A stretch of DNA of 64,000 nt. It comes from Acetobacter nitrogenifigens DSM 23921 = NBRC 105050 (GTDB taxonomy: Bacteria > Pseudomonadota > Alphaproteobacteria > Acetobacterales > Acetobacteraceae). The notes beneath the pieces are model-generated. The model did no database searches. It had not been told where the DNA came from and saw only the letters and a list, made by a program, of their open reading frames with translations. Positions within the stretch are counted from its first letter, which is position 1. The number at the start of each line of letters is the position of its first letter. This document shows positions 1-7,923 of this stretch, piece after piece. Made by a program: the position numbers and the translations under genes. Where the stretch lies: the NCBI RefSeq assembly GCF_000429165.1, contig NZ_AUBI01000003.1, positions 186,001 to 250,000 on the forward strand, in the 5' to 3' direction.

Positions 1-600
1 GAAACCGCTGGCCTGAGCTTTGGCGGCGCGTTGTTGTGAGTTGAACGCGAACAAATCCTGATCCGCTCGCGAAATGCCATACCGCTCTGCAACATTTTCT
101 CCCGTTTCAGGCATGGAATCCACGCCCCAGGCCGCCTTCATGGCGGGGTTGACGAAGCGCCAGCCAATCGTCGTATCGAACATCTCTGCTTTACGGCTAA
201 ACGCTTCGCTAGCCTTGCCCATTACAAAGGGAGCGCGGGTCATACTTTCAACGCCGCCCGCCAACAAAAGCTCGCCTTGGTCCGAACGGATCATTCTTGC
301 CGCAGTGCCTACGGCGTCAAGTCCGGAACCGCAGAGGCGATTGATGGTCGATCCCGGCGTCGTGACAGGATATCCGGCGAGGAGAACAGCCATGCGTGCG
401 ACATCACGGTTATCTTCACCGGCCTGATTGGCGCAGCCAAGATAGCAATCATCCACAGCATCCCAGTCTACGGATGTGTTACGTTCACGCAGGACGCGAA
501 GCGGATGCGCCGCGAGATCATCCGCACGGACATCCTTCAGGGCGCCGCCGAAGCGGCCGATTGGCGTGCGAGTGAAGTCACAGATAAATGCCTCAGGCAT
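1..600 (-). CDS. pcaF: beta-ketoadipyl-CoA thiolase (PcaF), 3' part cut by window edge
   Basis: The frame starts with ATG at 600 and stays open to the left edge, so about the first 200 residues of a roughly 400-residue thiolase are present. The N-terminus reads MPEAFICDFTRTPIGRFGG, and the thiolase nucleophile region with Cys (NRLCGSGLDA) is visible at about residues 83-92. PcaF splits beta-ketoadipyl-CoA into succinyl-CoA and acetyl-CoA, the last step of the beta-ketoadipate pathway. It lies 1 nt downstream of pcaJ in a pcaI-pcaJ-pcaF operon. The neighbours support PcaF over a generic acetyl-CoA acetyltransferase; the C-terminal catalytic His/Cys motifs lie outside the window. Confidence 0.9.
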   Translation of the reverse strand, partial: MPEAFICDFTRTPIGRFGGALKDVRADDLAAHPLRVLRERNTSVDWDAVDDCYLGCANQAGEDNRDVARMAVLLAGYPVTTPGSTINRLCGSGLDAVGTAARMIRSDQGELLLAGGVESMTRAPFVMGKASEAFSRKAEMFDTTIGWRFVNPAMKAAWGVDSMPETGENVAERYGISRADQDLFAFNSQQRAAKAQASGF

Positions 601-601
601 A

Positions 602-1255
602 TCAGTTCTCTTTCCTGTACAGCACCGCGCCAGTTTGCACCTGCAACGCCTCAAAACTCAGGCCGGGGATAATTTCGACCACCTCAAACCCGCGCGACGT
701 CACATCAATGACCGCAAGATTGGTGTAGATGCGGTCTACGACGCCCGGCGCCGTCAGTGGATAGGAGCAATGACTCACCAGTTTTGGAACGCCATCCTTC
801 GTCGTGTGCTCGGTCACGACCCATATCCGCTTGGCGCCCACGGCAAGATCCATCGCTCCACCTACAGCGGGCGCCGCGTCTTCAGCAGATGTAGCCCAGT
901 TCGCAATATCTCCATTTTCCGCCACCTCGAACGCACCGAGAATACACAGATCGATATGCCCGCCACGGATCATCGCGAAACTGTCTGCGTGATGAAACAA
1001 TGATGCGCCATCAAGCAAGGTGACATTCTGCTTGCCTGCGTTGATCATCCACGGATCGACATCCTCGGGTGCCGGTGAAGGCCCCATACCCAAAATGCCA
1101 TTTTCCGAATGGAGGATAATTTCCCGGTCTTTCGGCAGGCAGTCTGCAACCAGGGTCGGAATCCCGATTCCAAGGTTGCAGACCCAACCTTCCGGGATGT
1201 CGTGCGCCACACGAGCGGCCATTGCGCGACGGGAGAGAGGTGTAAATTCGGACAT
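602..1255 (-). CDS. pcaJ: 3-oxoadipate CoA-transferase, beta subunit (PcaJ)
   Basis: The 217-residue product has the length of class I CoA-transferase beta subunits. The SENG motif places the catalytic Glu, which forms the enzyme-CoA thioester, at residue 51, followed by the GILGMG stretch. With PcaI it moves CoA from succinyl-CoA to beta-ketoadipate. It follows pcaI with a 27-nt gap and precedes pcaF by 1 nt, so the three are almost surely one transcript. The pca context separates it from acetoacetate CoA-transferase (scoB/atoA), which has the same fold. Confidence 0.92.
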   Translation of the reverse strand: MSEFTPLSRRAMAARVAHDIPEGWVCNLGIGIPTLVADCLPKDREIILHSENGILGMGPSPAPEDVDPWMINAGKQNVTLLDGASLFHHADSFAMIRGGHIDLCILGAFEVAENGDIANWATSAEDAAPAVGGAMDLAVGAKRIWVVTEHTTKDGVPKLVSHCSYPLTAPGVVDRIYTNLAVIDVTSRGFEVVEIIPGLSFEALQVQTGAVLYRKEN

Positions 1256-1282
1256 GCGACTTTTCCTTGAGAATACTCTCTA

Positions 1283-1960
1283 TCAAACCGACACATTGCT
1301 CTGGAATGGCACGACACGGCTGACGAACAGGCCCGGCGTAACGACGTTTTCCGGACGAATCTCGCCCAGTTCGACAATTTTCCTTGCAAGCACGATTGTG
1401 GTTTTTGCCGCTGTGGCCATGATCGCGTTGAAATTCCGACCGCTTCCGCGATAGTCGCAGTTGCCCCAGCGATCGACGCGCCACGCTTCCACCAGGGCCA
1501 CATCAGCCGGAAGCCAACGCTCCATCAGGTAGGTCTTGCCGTCAAATTCACGGGTTTCTTTTCCTTCGGCAATCTTGGTGCCAACGCCGGTCGCCGTATA
1601 AAATGCGGGGACGCCGGCGCCTGCCGCCCGGATGCGTTCAGCCAAGGTTCCCTGGGGAACAATTTCCAGTTCCAGTTTTCCAGCCTTGAACAGATCTTCA
1701 AATACGACCGATCCGGCGGAGCGCGGGAAGGAGCAGATGATTTTTCGCACCCGACCAGCTTCCATCAGTTTCGCAAGACCAACATGGCCGCTACCAGCAT
1801 TATTAGCGACGATGACGAGTTCCCGAGCGCCTTGCTCAATCAGACCTTCGATCAGGGAGTCAGGCTGCCCGACCGAGCCGAAACCGCCGACCATGACCGT
1901 CGATCCATCCTGGATGCCCTCCAGCCCTTCGGCGACATCACGTACCCGTTTATCGATCAT
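1283..1960 (-). CDS. pcaI: 3-oxoadipate CoA-transferase, alpha subunit (PcaI)
   Basis: ATG at 1960 follows a good AGGAGAG ribosome-binding site on the - strand and gives 225 residues starting MIDKRV. A longer frame reaches 2140 but runs through the promoter/operator region, so I reject that start. The glycine-rich loop GGFGSVGQP (about residues 25-33) is the CoA-transferase alpha-subunit motif. The product pairs with PcaJ. It is the first gene of the pcaIJF operon and is preceded by a palindromic operator at 1997-2034. Confidence 0.92.
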   Translation of the reverse strand: MIDKRVRDVAEGLEGIQDGSTVMVGGFGSVGQPDSLIEGLIEQGARELVIVANNAGSGHVGLAKLMEAGRVRKIICSFPRSAGSVVFEDLFKAGKLELEIVPQGTLAERIRAAGAGVPAFYTATGVGTKIAEGKETREFDGKTYLMERWLPADVALVEAWRVDRWGNCDYRGSGRNFNAIMATAAKTTIVLARKIVELGEIRPENVVTPGLFVSRVVPFQSNVSV

Positions 1961-1996
1961 ATTTTCTCTCCTGCACGCACAACGAGATGCCGCAAA

Positions 1997-2034
1997 ATGT
2001 GCGCTTAGCGCACATAAATTCGCTATACGCACAT
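1997..2034. promoter_or_regulatory. three-half-site operator, probable IclR-type (PcaU/PcaR-like) binding site
   Basis: ATGTGCGC at 1997-2004 and GCGCACAT at 2008-2015 form a perfect inverted repeat around TTA. A third half-site, ACGCACAT, lies at 2027-2034, offset 19 bp (about two helical turns) in the same orientation as the second. Two palindromic half-sites plus a spaced direct repeat is the layout known for the IclR-family regulators PcaU and PobR of Acinetobacter. It sits between the IclR gene (2153-2944) and pcaI (start 1960), both on the - strand. Confidence 0.65.
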
Positions 2035-2152
2035 ACTCCGCCCGAATAAAAAGGATGCAAGTAAAAAATACGGGATCATGCCGCGTTGCAAGCCGACAGA
2101 CCTGCGCACCATCCGTCCGAAAACATTTCGGGCAGAACAAAATATTATGCGA

Positions 2153-2944
2153 TCAATAAAACGCTGGGGCTACGATATCGGCCGCCTGTTTCAGGGCTGG
2201 GAGGAAAACCTCTTCCAAATCATTCCGGCTGGTTCGGTGACTCTGTGTGCCGACATTCAGCGCCGCGACCACCTGCTTCCCTTGTCGCCTTATGGGGACA
2301 GCAAGGGAGCGAAGACCAGGTTCGAGTTCCTCGTCGAGAATGCTGTAACCATCCTCGGCCACGCGACGAAGTTCCTGCAGCAACAGAGTACGATCGGTTT
2401 TGGTCGTTACTGTCCTCTGCACAAGAACGGGAGGGATGAGGCGAGCCCAGTCTGCGGGAAGCAGGTCGGCAAGCAGGACTCGTCCCAGCGAGGTGCACCA
2501 GGCAGGCAGGCGCGTGCCCGGTCCCAGATTGAGCGAGACGATCCGACGGGCCTCCGCCCGCGCCAGATAGATAATGTCGGAACCCGAGAGCACCGCAACC
2601 GAGAAACTCTCGTCAAAGCGGTTACTCAGTTCATCCAAAACAGGCTGCACATTGCGCGTGAGCGGCGCCGAAATCATTGGCGCCGCGAGGGCCAGAACTT
2701 TGGGGGTCAGGGAGAACAAACGCCCATCACTGACCAGATACCCTTTCGCAACGAGTGTCAGCAAGGAGCGTCTCGCGCTGGCGCGTGTCGTATCAGTACG
2801 ACGCGCCACTTCAGCAAGGGTCAGCCCCTCGGAGGCGTCGGCGCAAGTGAGCAGAACATCCAGGCCGCGGGCCAGGGCATCGACAAAGTCACGACTTGCC
2901 TTGTCAGTCCTATTTTTCAACGGCATGCTTCTGATAGTTTCCAT
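2153..2944 (-). CDS. IclR-family regulator, probable PcaR/PcaU-type controller of pcaIJF
   Basis: The 263-residue protein has an N-terminal winged helix-turn-helix (residues about 25-85, LTLAEVARRTDTTRASARRS) and a C-terminal IclR effector domain ending in ALNVG and a helical tail. These are the family hallmarks of regulators such as PcaR, PcaU and PobR, which respond to beta-ketoadipate, protocatechuate or 4-hydroxybenzoate. It lies 192 bp upstream of pcaI on the same strand, with the three-half-site operator between. A later ATG at 2926 (MPLKNR) is an alternative start. The role in pca control is inferred from position. Confidence 0.85.
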   Translation of the reverse strand: METIRSMPLKNRTDKASRDFVDALARGLDVLLTCADASEGLTLAEVARRTDTTRASARRSLLTLVAKGYLVSDGRLFSLTPKVLALAAPMISAPLTRNVQPVLDELSNRFDESFSVAVLSGSDIIYLARAEARRIVSLNLGPGTRLPAWCTSLGRVLLADLLPADWARLIPPVLVQRTVTTKTDRTLLLQELRRVAEDGYSILDEELEPGLRSLAVPIRRQGKQVVAALNVGTQSHRTSRNDLEEVFLPALKQAADIVAPAFY

Positions 2945-2959
2945 GGAACGAGGTGAAAT

Positions 2960-3166
2960 TCACGTAAATGCCGGACCAGTTCCAGCCAGCGTCTGTATCC
3001 CGTCGGGGATGGGATAACCCAGATCGGAATATATCTCCTTGATCGTATGCGCCATCACGACGAGTTCGGGAGACTGATCTCCTGAACGATAGCTCATGAT
3101 GATGGGAGAAGACGCCTCTTCGGTCGTCCTTATGTCGCCAATCCCGATCTGGTTGCACGTCTTCAC
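2960..3166 (-). pseudogene. 68-codon ORF, possible remnant of a LysR-type regulator C-terminus
   Basis: The frame starts at GTG 3166 with a well-placed GGGAG six bases upstream, and ends 15 bp before the IclR gene on the same strand. The stretch PIIMSYRSGDQSPELVVM followed by a helix-like tail resembles, by eye only, the last part of LysR-family effector domains. That could make it the surviving tail of a regulator, or a genuine small protein. I do not recognise it as a known small family. The ribosome-binding site argues for translation, the lack of a full domain for decay. Confidence 0.3.
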
Positions 3167-3281
3167 GAAGATCTCCCTCTCTCAGAGCCTGACGGGGATA
3201 CTTTCTTTGGCGGCGGCATGCAGGGCTATACGGATTATCCTGTCGCTGCCGCGGCGCCCTGACCTTTGGGGAGATGACACT

Positions 3282-4343
3282 ATGCCCGATACTTTTTCCG
3301 CACTCCCGGCAGTGACCCGACGAAGCGCCTTGACGCTGCCGATCGCGACCGCCGCACTTGCTGTAACGGCAGGTCGAACAATGGCGGGACCGCTCCAGCC
3401 AGCCACAACCGAAACCACGGAGCCCCTTGGCATCGGGTTGGAGGGGTGGCCATATCCAGGCCCTGTTTCATTCCTGCCGCTTGTGATGGGCGGCCAGTCA
3501 GTGCGTATGGCCTATATGGATTTCGCGCCGACGTCGGGGGCCAATGGCCGGGCGATCTTTTTGCTGCACGGAAAAAACTTTGATGGCAGCTACTGGAGCG
3601 GACCGATCGACTGGCTGCGGGGCGCCGGCTTCCGGGTGATCGTGCCAGACCAGATCGGTTTCAACAAATCCTCCAAGCCTGATCTCGACTATTCTTTCGA
3701 AGCGCTCTCACGCAACACCCTGGCCTTGGCTGACGCCCTGTCGCTTGGCCGAATCACGTTGTTCGGCCACTCGACCGGCGGTGCGCTCGCTGTGCGCATG
3801 GCCAGTATGGTGCCCGATCGGATTGAGCAACTCGTCCTCGAAGACCCGATCGGATTGGTCGATTACCGTGCTTTCATCCCCTCGCAGGAAACTGAAACGC
3901 TGGTTACGGCCGAGCATGCATACACGATCGACAGCTACCGGGCGTTCATTGCTCACTTCTTTCCATTGTTGCCTAAGAATTCTTATGAGCCATTTGTGAC
4001 ATGGCGAATGCGGACAACGCTATCAAGCGAGTTCGATCGCTTCGCCCGCGCTTCGGCGCTTACTTACCAAATGATTTATCGAGAACCAGTTCGTCCGCTC
4101 TACGCTTCCCTCACCATGCCCGTCATGCTTACTGCGGGAACGAAGGACCGTTCGGCGCCGCTCATATCCTATGCATCCGCCGCAGCCAGAGCGGCGATGC
4201 CGGGGATCCATCCGGCAGCGCAGCAGGCAGTAAACGAGCTGCGCAATGGTCGATTTATCTCTTTCTCAGATGCTGGCCATGTGCCGCACTTAGAGATGCC
4301 GGAGCGATTCCGCGCAGAGCTTCTTTCATTCATGAAATCATAG
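3282..4343 (+). CDS. exported alpha/beta-hydrolase (Tat signal)
   Basis: ATG at 3282 is preceded by GGGGAG at 3268-3273 and gives 353 residues. A longer frame from 3096 lacks a better start. The N-terminus has twin arginines (residues 13-14) followed by a hydrophobic, Ala-rich stretch to about residue 36, as in a Tat signal. The core has an HGKNF oxyanion region (about 96-100), the nucleophile elbow GHSTGG with Ser164, a likely acid Asp289 (TKDRSAP) and His333 (AGHVPHLE). The substrate is unknown. It is followed after 9 bp by another exported small protein and probably shares its transcript. Confidence 0.85.
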   Translation: MPDTFSALPAVTRRSALTLPIATAALAVTAGRTMAGPLQPATTETTEPLGIGLEGWPYPGPVSFLPLVMGGQSVRMAYMDFAPTSGANGRAIFLLHGKNFDGSYWSGPIDWLRGAGFRVIVPDQIGFNKSSKPDLDYSFEALSRNTLALADALSLGRITLFGHSTGGALAVRMASMVPDRIEQLVLEDPIGLVDYRAFIPSQETETLVTAEHAYTIDSYRAFIAHFFPLLPKNSYEPFVTWRMRTTLSSEFDRFARASALTYQMIYREPVRPLYASLTMPVMLTAGTKDRSAPLISYASAAARAAMPGIHPAAQQAVNELRNGRFISFSDAGHVPHLEMPERFRAELLSFMKS

Positions 4344-4352
4344 GGTATTAAA

Positions 4353-4721
4353 ATGTTTTTTAGAAAATATCTCTATCTTGTCTCTATGGCGATAACCGTC
4401 CCTGCCTTGGCTGCTCCGACCACAGGTGCGTTTCATTCTATCGTGAATGTTGACTTGATGCCGAGCGATCAGGTCGAGGGAGAAAAGCTTCTGGTCAATT
4501 ATCGCGATCAGCTAAAAAACGATCCGAATGTTCAGTCGATCGCCCTGATACAGCAGGCTGGCGACGCGTCGAATCATTTTATCCTGACTGAAACCTTCGC
4601 CAGCGAGGCGGCCTATCGACGTTTTATCGAGTCAGAGGCGGTTCGTCGCTTTCGAGCTGCGCTCTATCCTCATCTGGGCAGTCCTTGGGATGAGCGCTTA
4701 GGCAGTGAACAGTTGCGTTAA
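4353..4721 (+). CDS. exported antibiotic-biosynthesis-monooxygenase (YgiN-like) domain protein
   Basis: This 122-residue protein begins with a Sec-type signal peptide (MFFRKYLYLVSMAITVPALA, cleavage probably near residue 21). A single ferredoxin-like ABM domain follows: a beta strand with FHSIVNVDL, then the typical tail TETFASEAAYRRFIES. Cytoplasmic relatives such as YgiN act on quinols or as cofactor-free monooxygenases. An exported version suggests a periplasmic substrate. It lies 9 bp after the hydrolase and is probably co-expressed with it. Enzymatic function is not provable from sequence. Confidence 0.75.
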   Translation: MFFRKYLYLVSMAITVPALAAPTTGAFHSIVNVDLMPSDQVEGEKLLVNYRDQLKNDPNVQSIALIQQAGDASNHFILTETFASEAAYRRFIESEAVRRFRAALYPHLGSPWDERLGSEQLR

Positions 4722-5011
4722 ATTTCAGAGATCGTGTGAAAGGCAAAATATCCGGACAGTAATCACAACTGCCGTCGCTTAAAGATAATTGGTGCGCTCT
4801 GGCGGCCTGCTATTGCCAGATCTCTTCCAAAATACACATTGTAGCCGCCCGCCGCAGCTTACGCGCTTCAAAGAACGGCTGCCGCGTTGCCTGAACGTCG
4901 CGCGCCCCAACATGGCCGCCCTGACGGCTCACCTGCGACGGGCGCCTAACGACATACGCTTTGAGGCTGATCGTGTAGGCCGGAGAGACATGCCGCAGCT
5001 ATGTCAGAGCG
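4722..5011. other. intergenic stretch between convergent genes, nothing recognised
   Basis: These 290 bp separate the + strand ABM protein from the - strand IclR gene. A short + strand frame (4789-5037) has no convincing ribosome-binding site or domain and runs into the IclR gene on the other strand. No strong hairpin followed by a T-run was found. Confidence 0.5.
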
Positions 5012-5824
5012 TCAAAGCCCCGCAGCCCGCTCAATAGCATCGCGACATTCCAAAAGCATTTTCTCCGTGTCACCCGATTGGGCGTCGTAGCGCTGCCGTG
5101 TCTGAAGAATGGAAAGAGCATAATTACCGGTGAGGATTCCACGGATAGGGGCAGCTATTGCGCACACGCCTTCTGAGTATTCCTCGACGTCTTGAAAAAT
5201 ACAGTCCTCTGGAGTCGCCTGAATGCCAGCGATTAGTGCATTGGCGTCGAACAAGGTTCGTGAGGTGTGCCTTCTCAGGGGCGTAGCGAGGAGGGCTTTG
5301 CATTGTTCGGCAGACAGTTGCGACAAATGAGCCTTGCCGCTCGCAGTGCAGTGCAGCGGGAGTGGCGTGCCGACATGGGTGACCACCTTCAACGTATGCG
5401 GGGCGTGTACCTGTTCAACAACTACAGCCGTCGAACCTTGCAATATGGTCAGGTCGATCGTGTCATTGACGCGCTTGTTGAGAATTTTCATATGAGGGCG
5501 ACACATACTGATGACGTCGCGATGGACCGACCCGGCAATCCGGGCCAGTTCGGCGCCAAGAGACACCCCGGGTGTCAGTGGGTTCGTTGTGACAAAACCT
5601 TCTGCTTCGAGCGCCCCGACAATTCTCTGAACTGTAGCGCGCACCAAGCCGGTTTCAGTCGCGATCTTTCCAAGGCTAAGGCCGTCGCCATGGTCTGCAA
5701 GGGCGCGCAGGATAGCTGCAGCGCGTGAAATGAGGCGCATTTCGCCTCGAGCCGGCCCCGCTTCACCGGTATTGTCTATGTCTGTCGCACAATTGCGACC
5801 GACAGTTGACCTGCTTGGCTTCAT
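5012..5824 (-). CDS. IclR-family transcriptional regulator of the adjacent catabolic operon
   Basis: The winged helix-turn-helix (LSLGKIATETGLVRATVQRI, about residues 50-70 from the chosen ATG at 5824) is followed by an IclR effector domain with THVGTPLPLHCTASGKAHL and a closing AAPI segment. It is transcribed away from the operon that starts at 6463, so it is the obvious candidate to control it. A TTG at 5887 with AGGAAG upstream would add 21 residues and cannot be excluded. The effector is probably an aromatic acid or a ring-cleavage product; that is inferred from the neighbours only. Confidence 0.85.
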   Translation of the reverse strand: MKPSRSTVGRNCATDIDNTGEAGPARGEMRLISRAAAILRALADHGDGLSLGKIATETGLVRATVQRIVGALEAEGFVTTNPLTPGVSLGAELARIAGSVHRDVISMCRPHMKILNKRVNDTIDLTILQGSTAVVVEQVHAPHTLKVVTHVGTPLPLHCTASGKAHLSQLSAEQCKALLATPLRRHTSRTLFDANALIAGIQATPEDCIFQDVEEYSEGVCAIAAPIRGILTGNYALSILQTRQRYDAQSGDTEKMLLECRDAIERAAGL

Positions 5825-5887
5825 TTCCAGTCCACTGCCCCTGAAGTCTTGGAAAGCAACCATAGCTGTATCGTTTGGCGAACACAA

Positions 5888-6341
5888 AATCGGGCTTCCT
5901 GGAGGCTCGAGCCGTGAGGTTGTTCGGCGGTCTGATCGTCGCCGAAGCTGTCTACCGGAGCGCCATTACTTTTTGGAGTAAGGCCTATCTGTCGCAAGGC
6001 AACCAACGAAGACGGTAGATTTTACATAAGGTCAGAGCATGGGGCCGTCGCGCAACATTCAACGCGTCGCGGTATGGCGCACCTGCCCGAAACTCGCCAC
6101 CTGATCCAACATGACGATCGTGCGGCTACCGCGAAGCTTTTCTGAATGCGATCAGGCGGAGAACGTCCGGCGCCCTTTTGTAGACCTATAGGACAAGAGC
6201 AGGGTGGCAAGTGACAGCCCGCCCCTGCTCTCAGAAACACACGCATCTGTGTAGTTCGTCTGTTTAAGCACAGATTTTTGATAAATTCGACCCGGAAAGT
6301 ACTGGTCGATCAGGCTTAGAGAGCATAAACATCATCAAACA
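5888..6341. other. long divergent intergenic region, no gene recognised
   Basis: Together with the operator to its right, this 450-bp stretch is the divergent control region of the IclR gene and the catabolic operon. Short frames on both strands (for example 6022-6246 on the - strand) have no domain or convincing ribosome-binding site. The length is unusual for a simple divergent promoter and may hold decayed DNA. Confidence 0.5.
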
Positions 6342-6371
6342 ACGATACATATGTATCGTCCAGCGATACAC
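6342..6371. promoter_or_regulatory. palindromic operator with a third half-site, probable IclR binding site
   Basis: ACGATACATATGTATCGT at 6342-6359 is a perfect 18-bp palindrome. A third copy of the half-site, CGATACAC, lies at 6364-6371, 21 bp after the first and in the same orientation. It sits about 100 bp upstream of the start at 6463 and inside the region divergent from the IclR gene. The layout repeats that of the operator in front of pcaI but with a different half-site sequence, as expected for a second IclR protein. Confidence 0.65.
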
Positions 6372-6462
6372 TTTTTATCCGGAGGCGCCAGCCCAGCATG
6401 CCGCTTATAGTGAAACCGAATGCGGATGCTTCGTGTGGGCCGTAAAATAGGAGGGAAGCACA

Positions 6463-7071
6463 GTGAGTGATCTTCCTGCTCAAATTCTTCTGACGCTCAG
6501 TACGCTGGGCTACAGCGCGATTCCCGCGATTTTTGACTCAAACGAGACGCATATGACGAATCCGCACTGGGTTCCCCACGCGCGCTTTCATGTGGTCTGG
6601 CAAGTGTTGAGCTATATCGGCGTCGCCGCTCTCGCGCTCTACTTTATCTGGACGCCCGACGACGGGTCCGGTCGTAATCTGTGGTATGCATCATTTTTGT
6701 CGATAGCTGCTTACACAGGCTTTTTCAGTGCGTCCCTGACGACGAAGCTCTACGGTGGAGCTAATTACGATGAGAACGGCGTGGTGCCATACAGGCCGCC
6801 ATTTCTGGGCCGCTATATGGCCTTTGAAGTAAATATCACGCTTTTTTCTGGCGCCGTGGCTATTCTGGTAATGGGCATGTTGTGCATCTTCATGTCACAC
6901 TCAACTCATATCTCGAACACTCTCGCTACGGCGATCTGGTCCTTCATGGCTGTTACGACTGTCGTATTGCTGGTGCTGATCGTCGTGTTCGTCGGCGGAT
7001 TCATGCGACGCGGCAAGGGGATGGATGTCGGAATTTCTCAAGTACCAGACGAAATAAATAATTTTTCCTGA
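6463..7071 (+). CDS. five-TM membrane protein, first gene of the catabolic operon
   Basis: GTG at 6463 follows GGAGGGAAG closely and gives 202 residues. Five hydrophobic segments are visible, near residues 8-26, 44-64, 76-96, 122-144 and 152-178. The tail GGFMRRGKGMDVG is basic, suggesting a cytoplasmic C-terminus. I do not recognise the family. It is 24 bp upstream of the hydratase gene and the only membrane protein of the operon, so it might help uptake or sensing of the substrate, but it lacks the size of a usual permease. Confidence 0.8.
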   Translation: MSDLPAQILLTLSTLGYSAIPAIFDSNETHMTNPHWVPHARFHVVWQVLSYIGVAALALYFIWTPDDGSGRNLWYASFLSIAAYTGFFSASLTTKLYGGANYDENGVVPYRPPFLGRYMAFEVNITLFSGAVAILVMGMLCIFMSHSTHISNTLATAIWSFMAVTTVVLLVLIVVFVGGFMRRGKGMDVGISQVPDEINNFS

Positions 7072-7095
7072 AAAACAGCGTGCAAGGTGGAGAAT

Positions 7096-7890
7096 ATGGA
7101 TATTCATCAGGAAAGCGGCATTCGTGATGCTGCGGCTGCAATTGTTAGCGCTTTCGACAAACGGGTCCCTACGGATCCGGTGAAATCACTGATTGAACCG
7201 CTGGGACTTGGCGCCGCATACAAGGTGCAGCGCGAAGTTGTCGCTCATCTTTCAAGAAACGGCGCGCGCTTGACCGGGCGAAAGATTGGTCTGACAGCGC
7301 GATCCGTTCAATCGCAGCTCGGCGTTGACCAGCCCGATTACGGTGCGCTGCTCGATACGATGGAATACGCGGACATGGATGAAATTCCATGGAACACGCT
7401 TATTCAGCCGAAGATTGAGGCGGAAGTCGCGTTCGTTCTGGAACGGGATCTTGATCAGGAAGGGCTGTCGATGGTCGATGTCATTGGCGCAGTAGCTTAC
7501 GCACTTCCAGCCATTGAGGTCGTGGACAGCCGCATTCGTGACTGGAAAATATCGATCTTTGATACAATCGCGGACAACGCCTCCAGCGCTGCCTATGTGC
7601 TGGGTGGCGAGCCTCGGAAAATCGACAAGCTTGATCTCCGGTTGTGCGGTATGCGCATCGATAACGCAGGAGAGCCGGTATCGACGGGCTGTGGCGCCGC
7701 ATGTCTGGGCAATCCGTTGACTGCGCTGACCTGGCTCGCGCGCCAGATGGTGCGTCTGGAACAGCCTCTCAAGGCCGGACAAATAGTCCTTTCCGGGGCT
7801 TTGGGGCCAATGGTGTCGGTGGCGCGCGGGGAGGTTTACGAAGCGCAGGTCGCCGGCCTGGGCAGCGTGCGCGCCGTGTTCGGAAGATAA
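7096..7890 (+). CDS. 2-oxopent-4-enoate hydratase-like enzyme (FAH/MhpD family)
   Basis: ATG at 7096 with AAGGTGG five bases upstream gives 264 residues; an in-frame GTG at 7087 is a weaker choice. The protein shows TGRKIGLT and the metal-binding acidic stretch KIEAEVAFVLERD typical of the MhpD/DmpE/HpaH hydratases of the fumarylacetoacetate hydrolase superfamily. These add water to 2-hydroxypenta-2,4-dienoate or its C7 homologue. It precedes a paralogous decarboxylase-like gene by 33 bp. Hydratase and decarboxylase often form a complex, which fits the pairing here. Confidence 0.82.
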   Translation: MDIHQESGIRDAAAAIVSAFDKRVPTDPVKSLIEPLGLGAAYKVQREVVAHLSRNGARLTGRKIGLTARSVQSQLGVDQPDYGALLDTMEYADMDEIPWNTLIQPKIEAEVAFVLERDLDQEGLSMVDVIGAVAYALPAIEVVDSRIRDWKISIFDTIADNASSAAYVLGGEPRKIDKLDLRLCGMRIDNAGEPVSTGCGAACLGNPLTALTWLARQMVRLEQPLKAGQIVLSGALGPMVSVARGEVYEAQVAGLGSVRAVFGR

Positions 7891-7923
7891 ACAGATACCC
7901 CTTAGAGGAAAAAGGAGGACATC

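Noticed and set aside
4789..5037. 82-codon + strand ORF after the ABM gene
   Set aside because: GTG start without ribosome-binding site and overlap with the IclR gene on the other strand.
6022..6246. 74-codon - strand ORF in the long divergent region, considered as an IS remnant
   Set aside because: No transposase motif, terminal repeats or ribosome-binding site seen.
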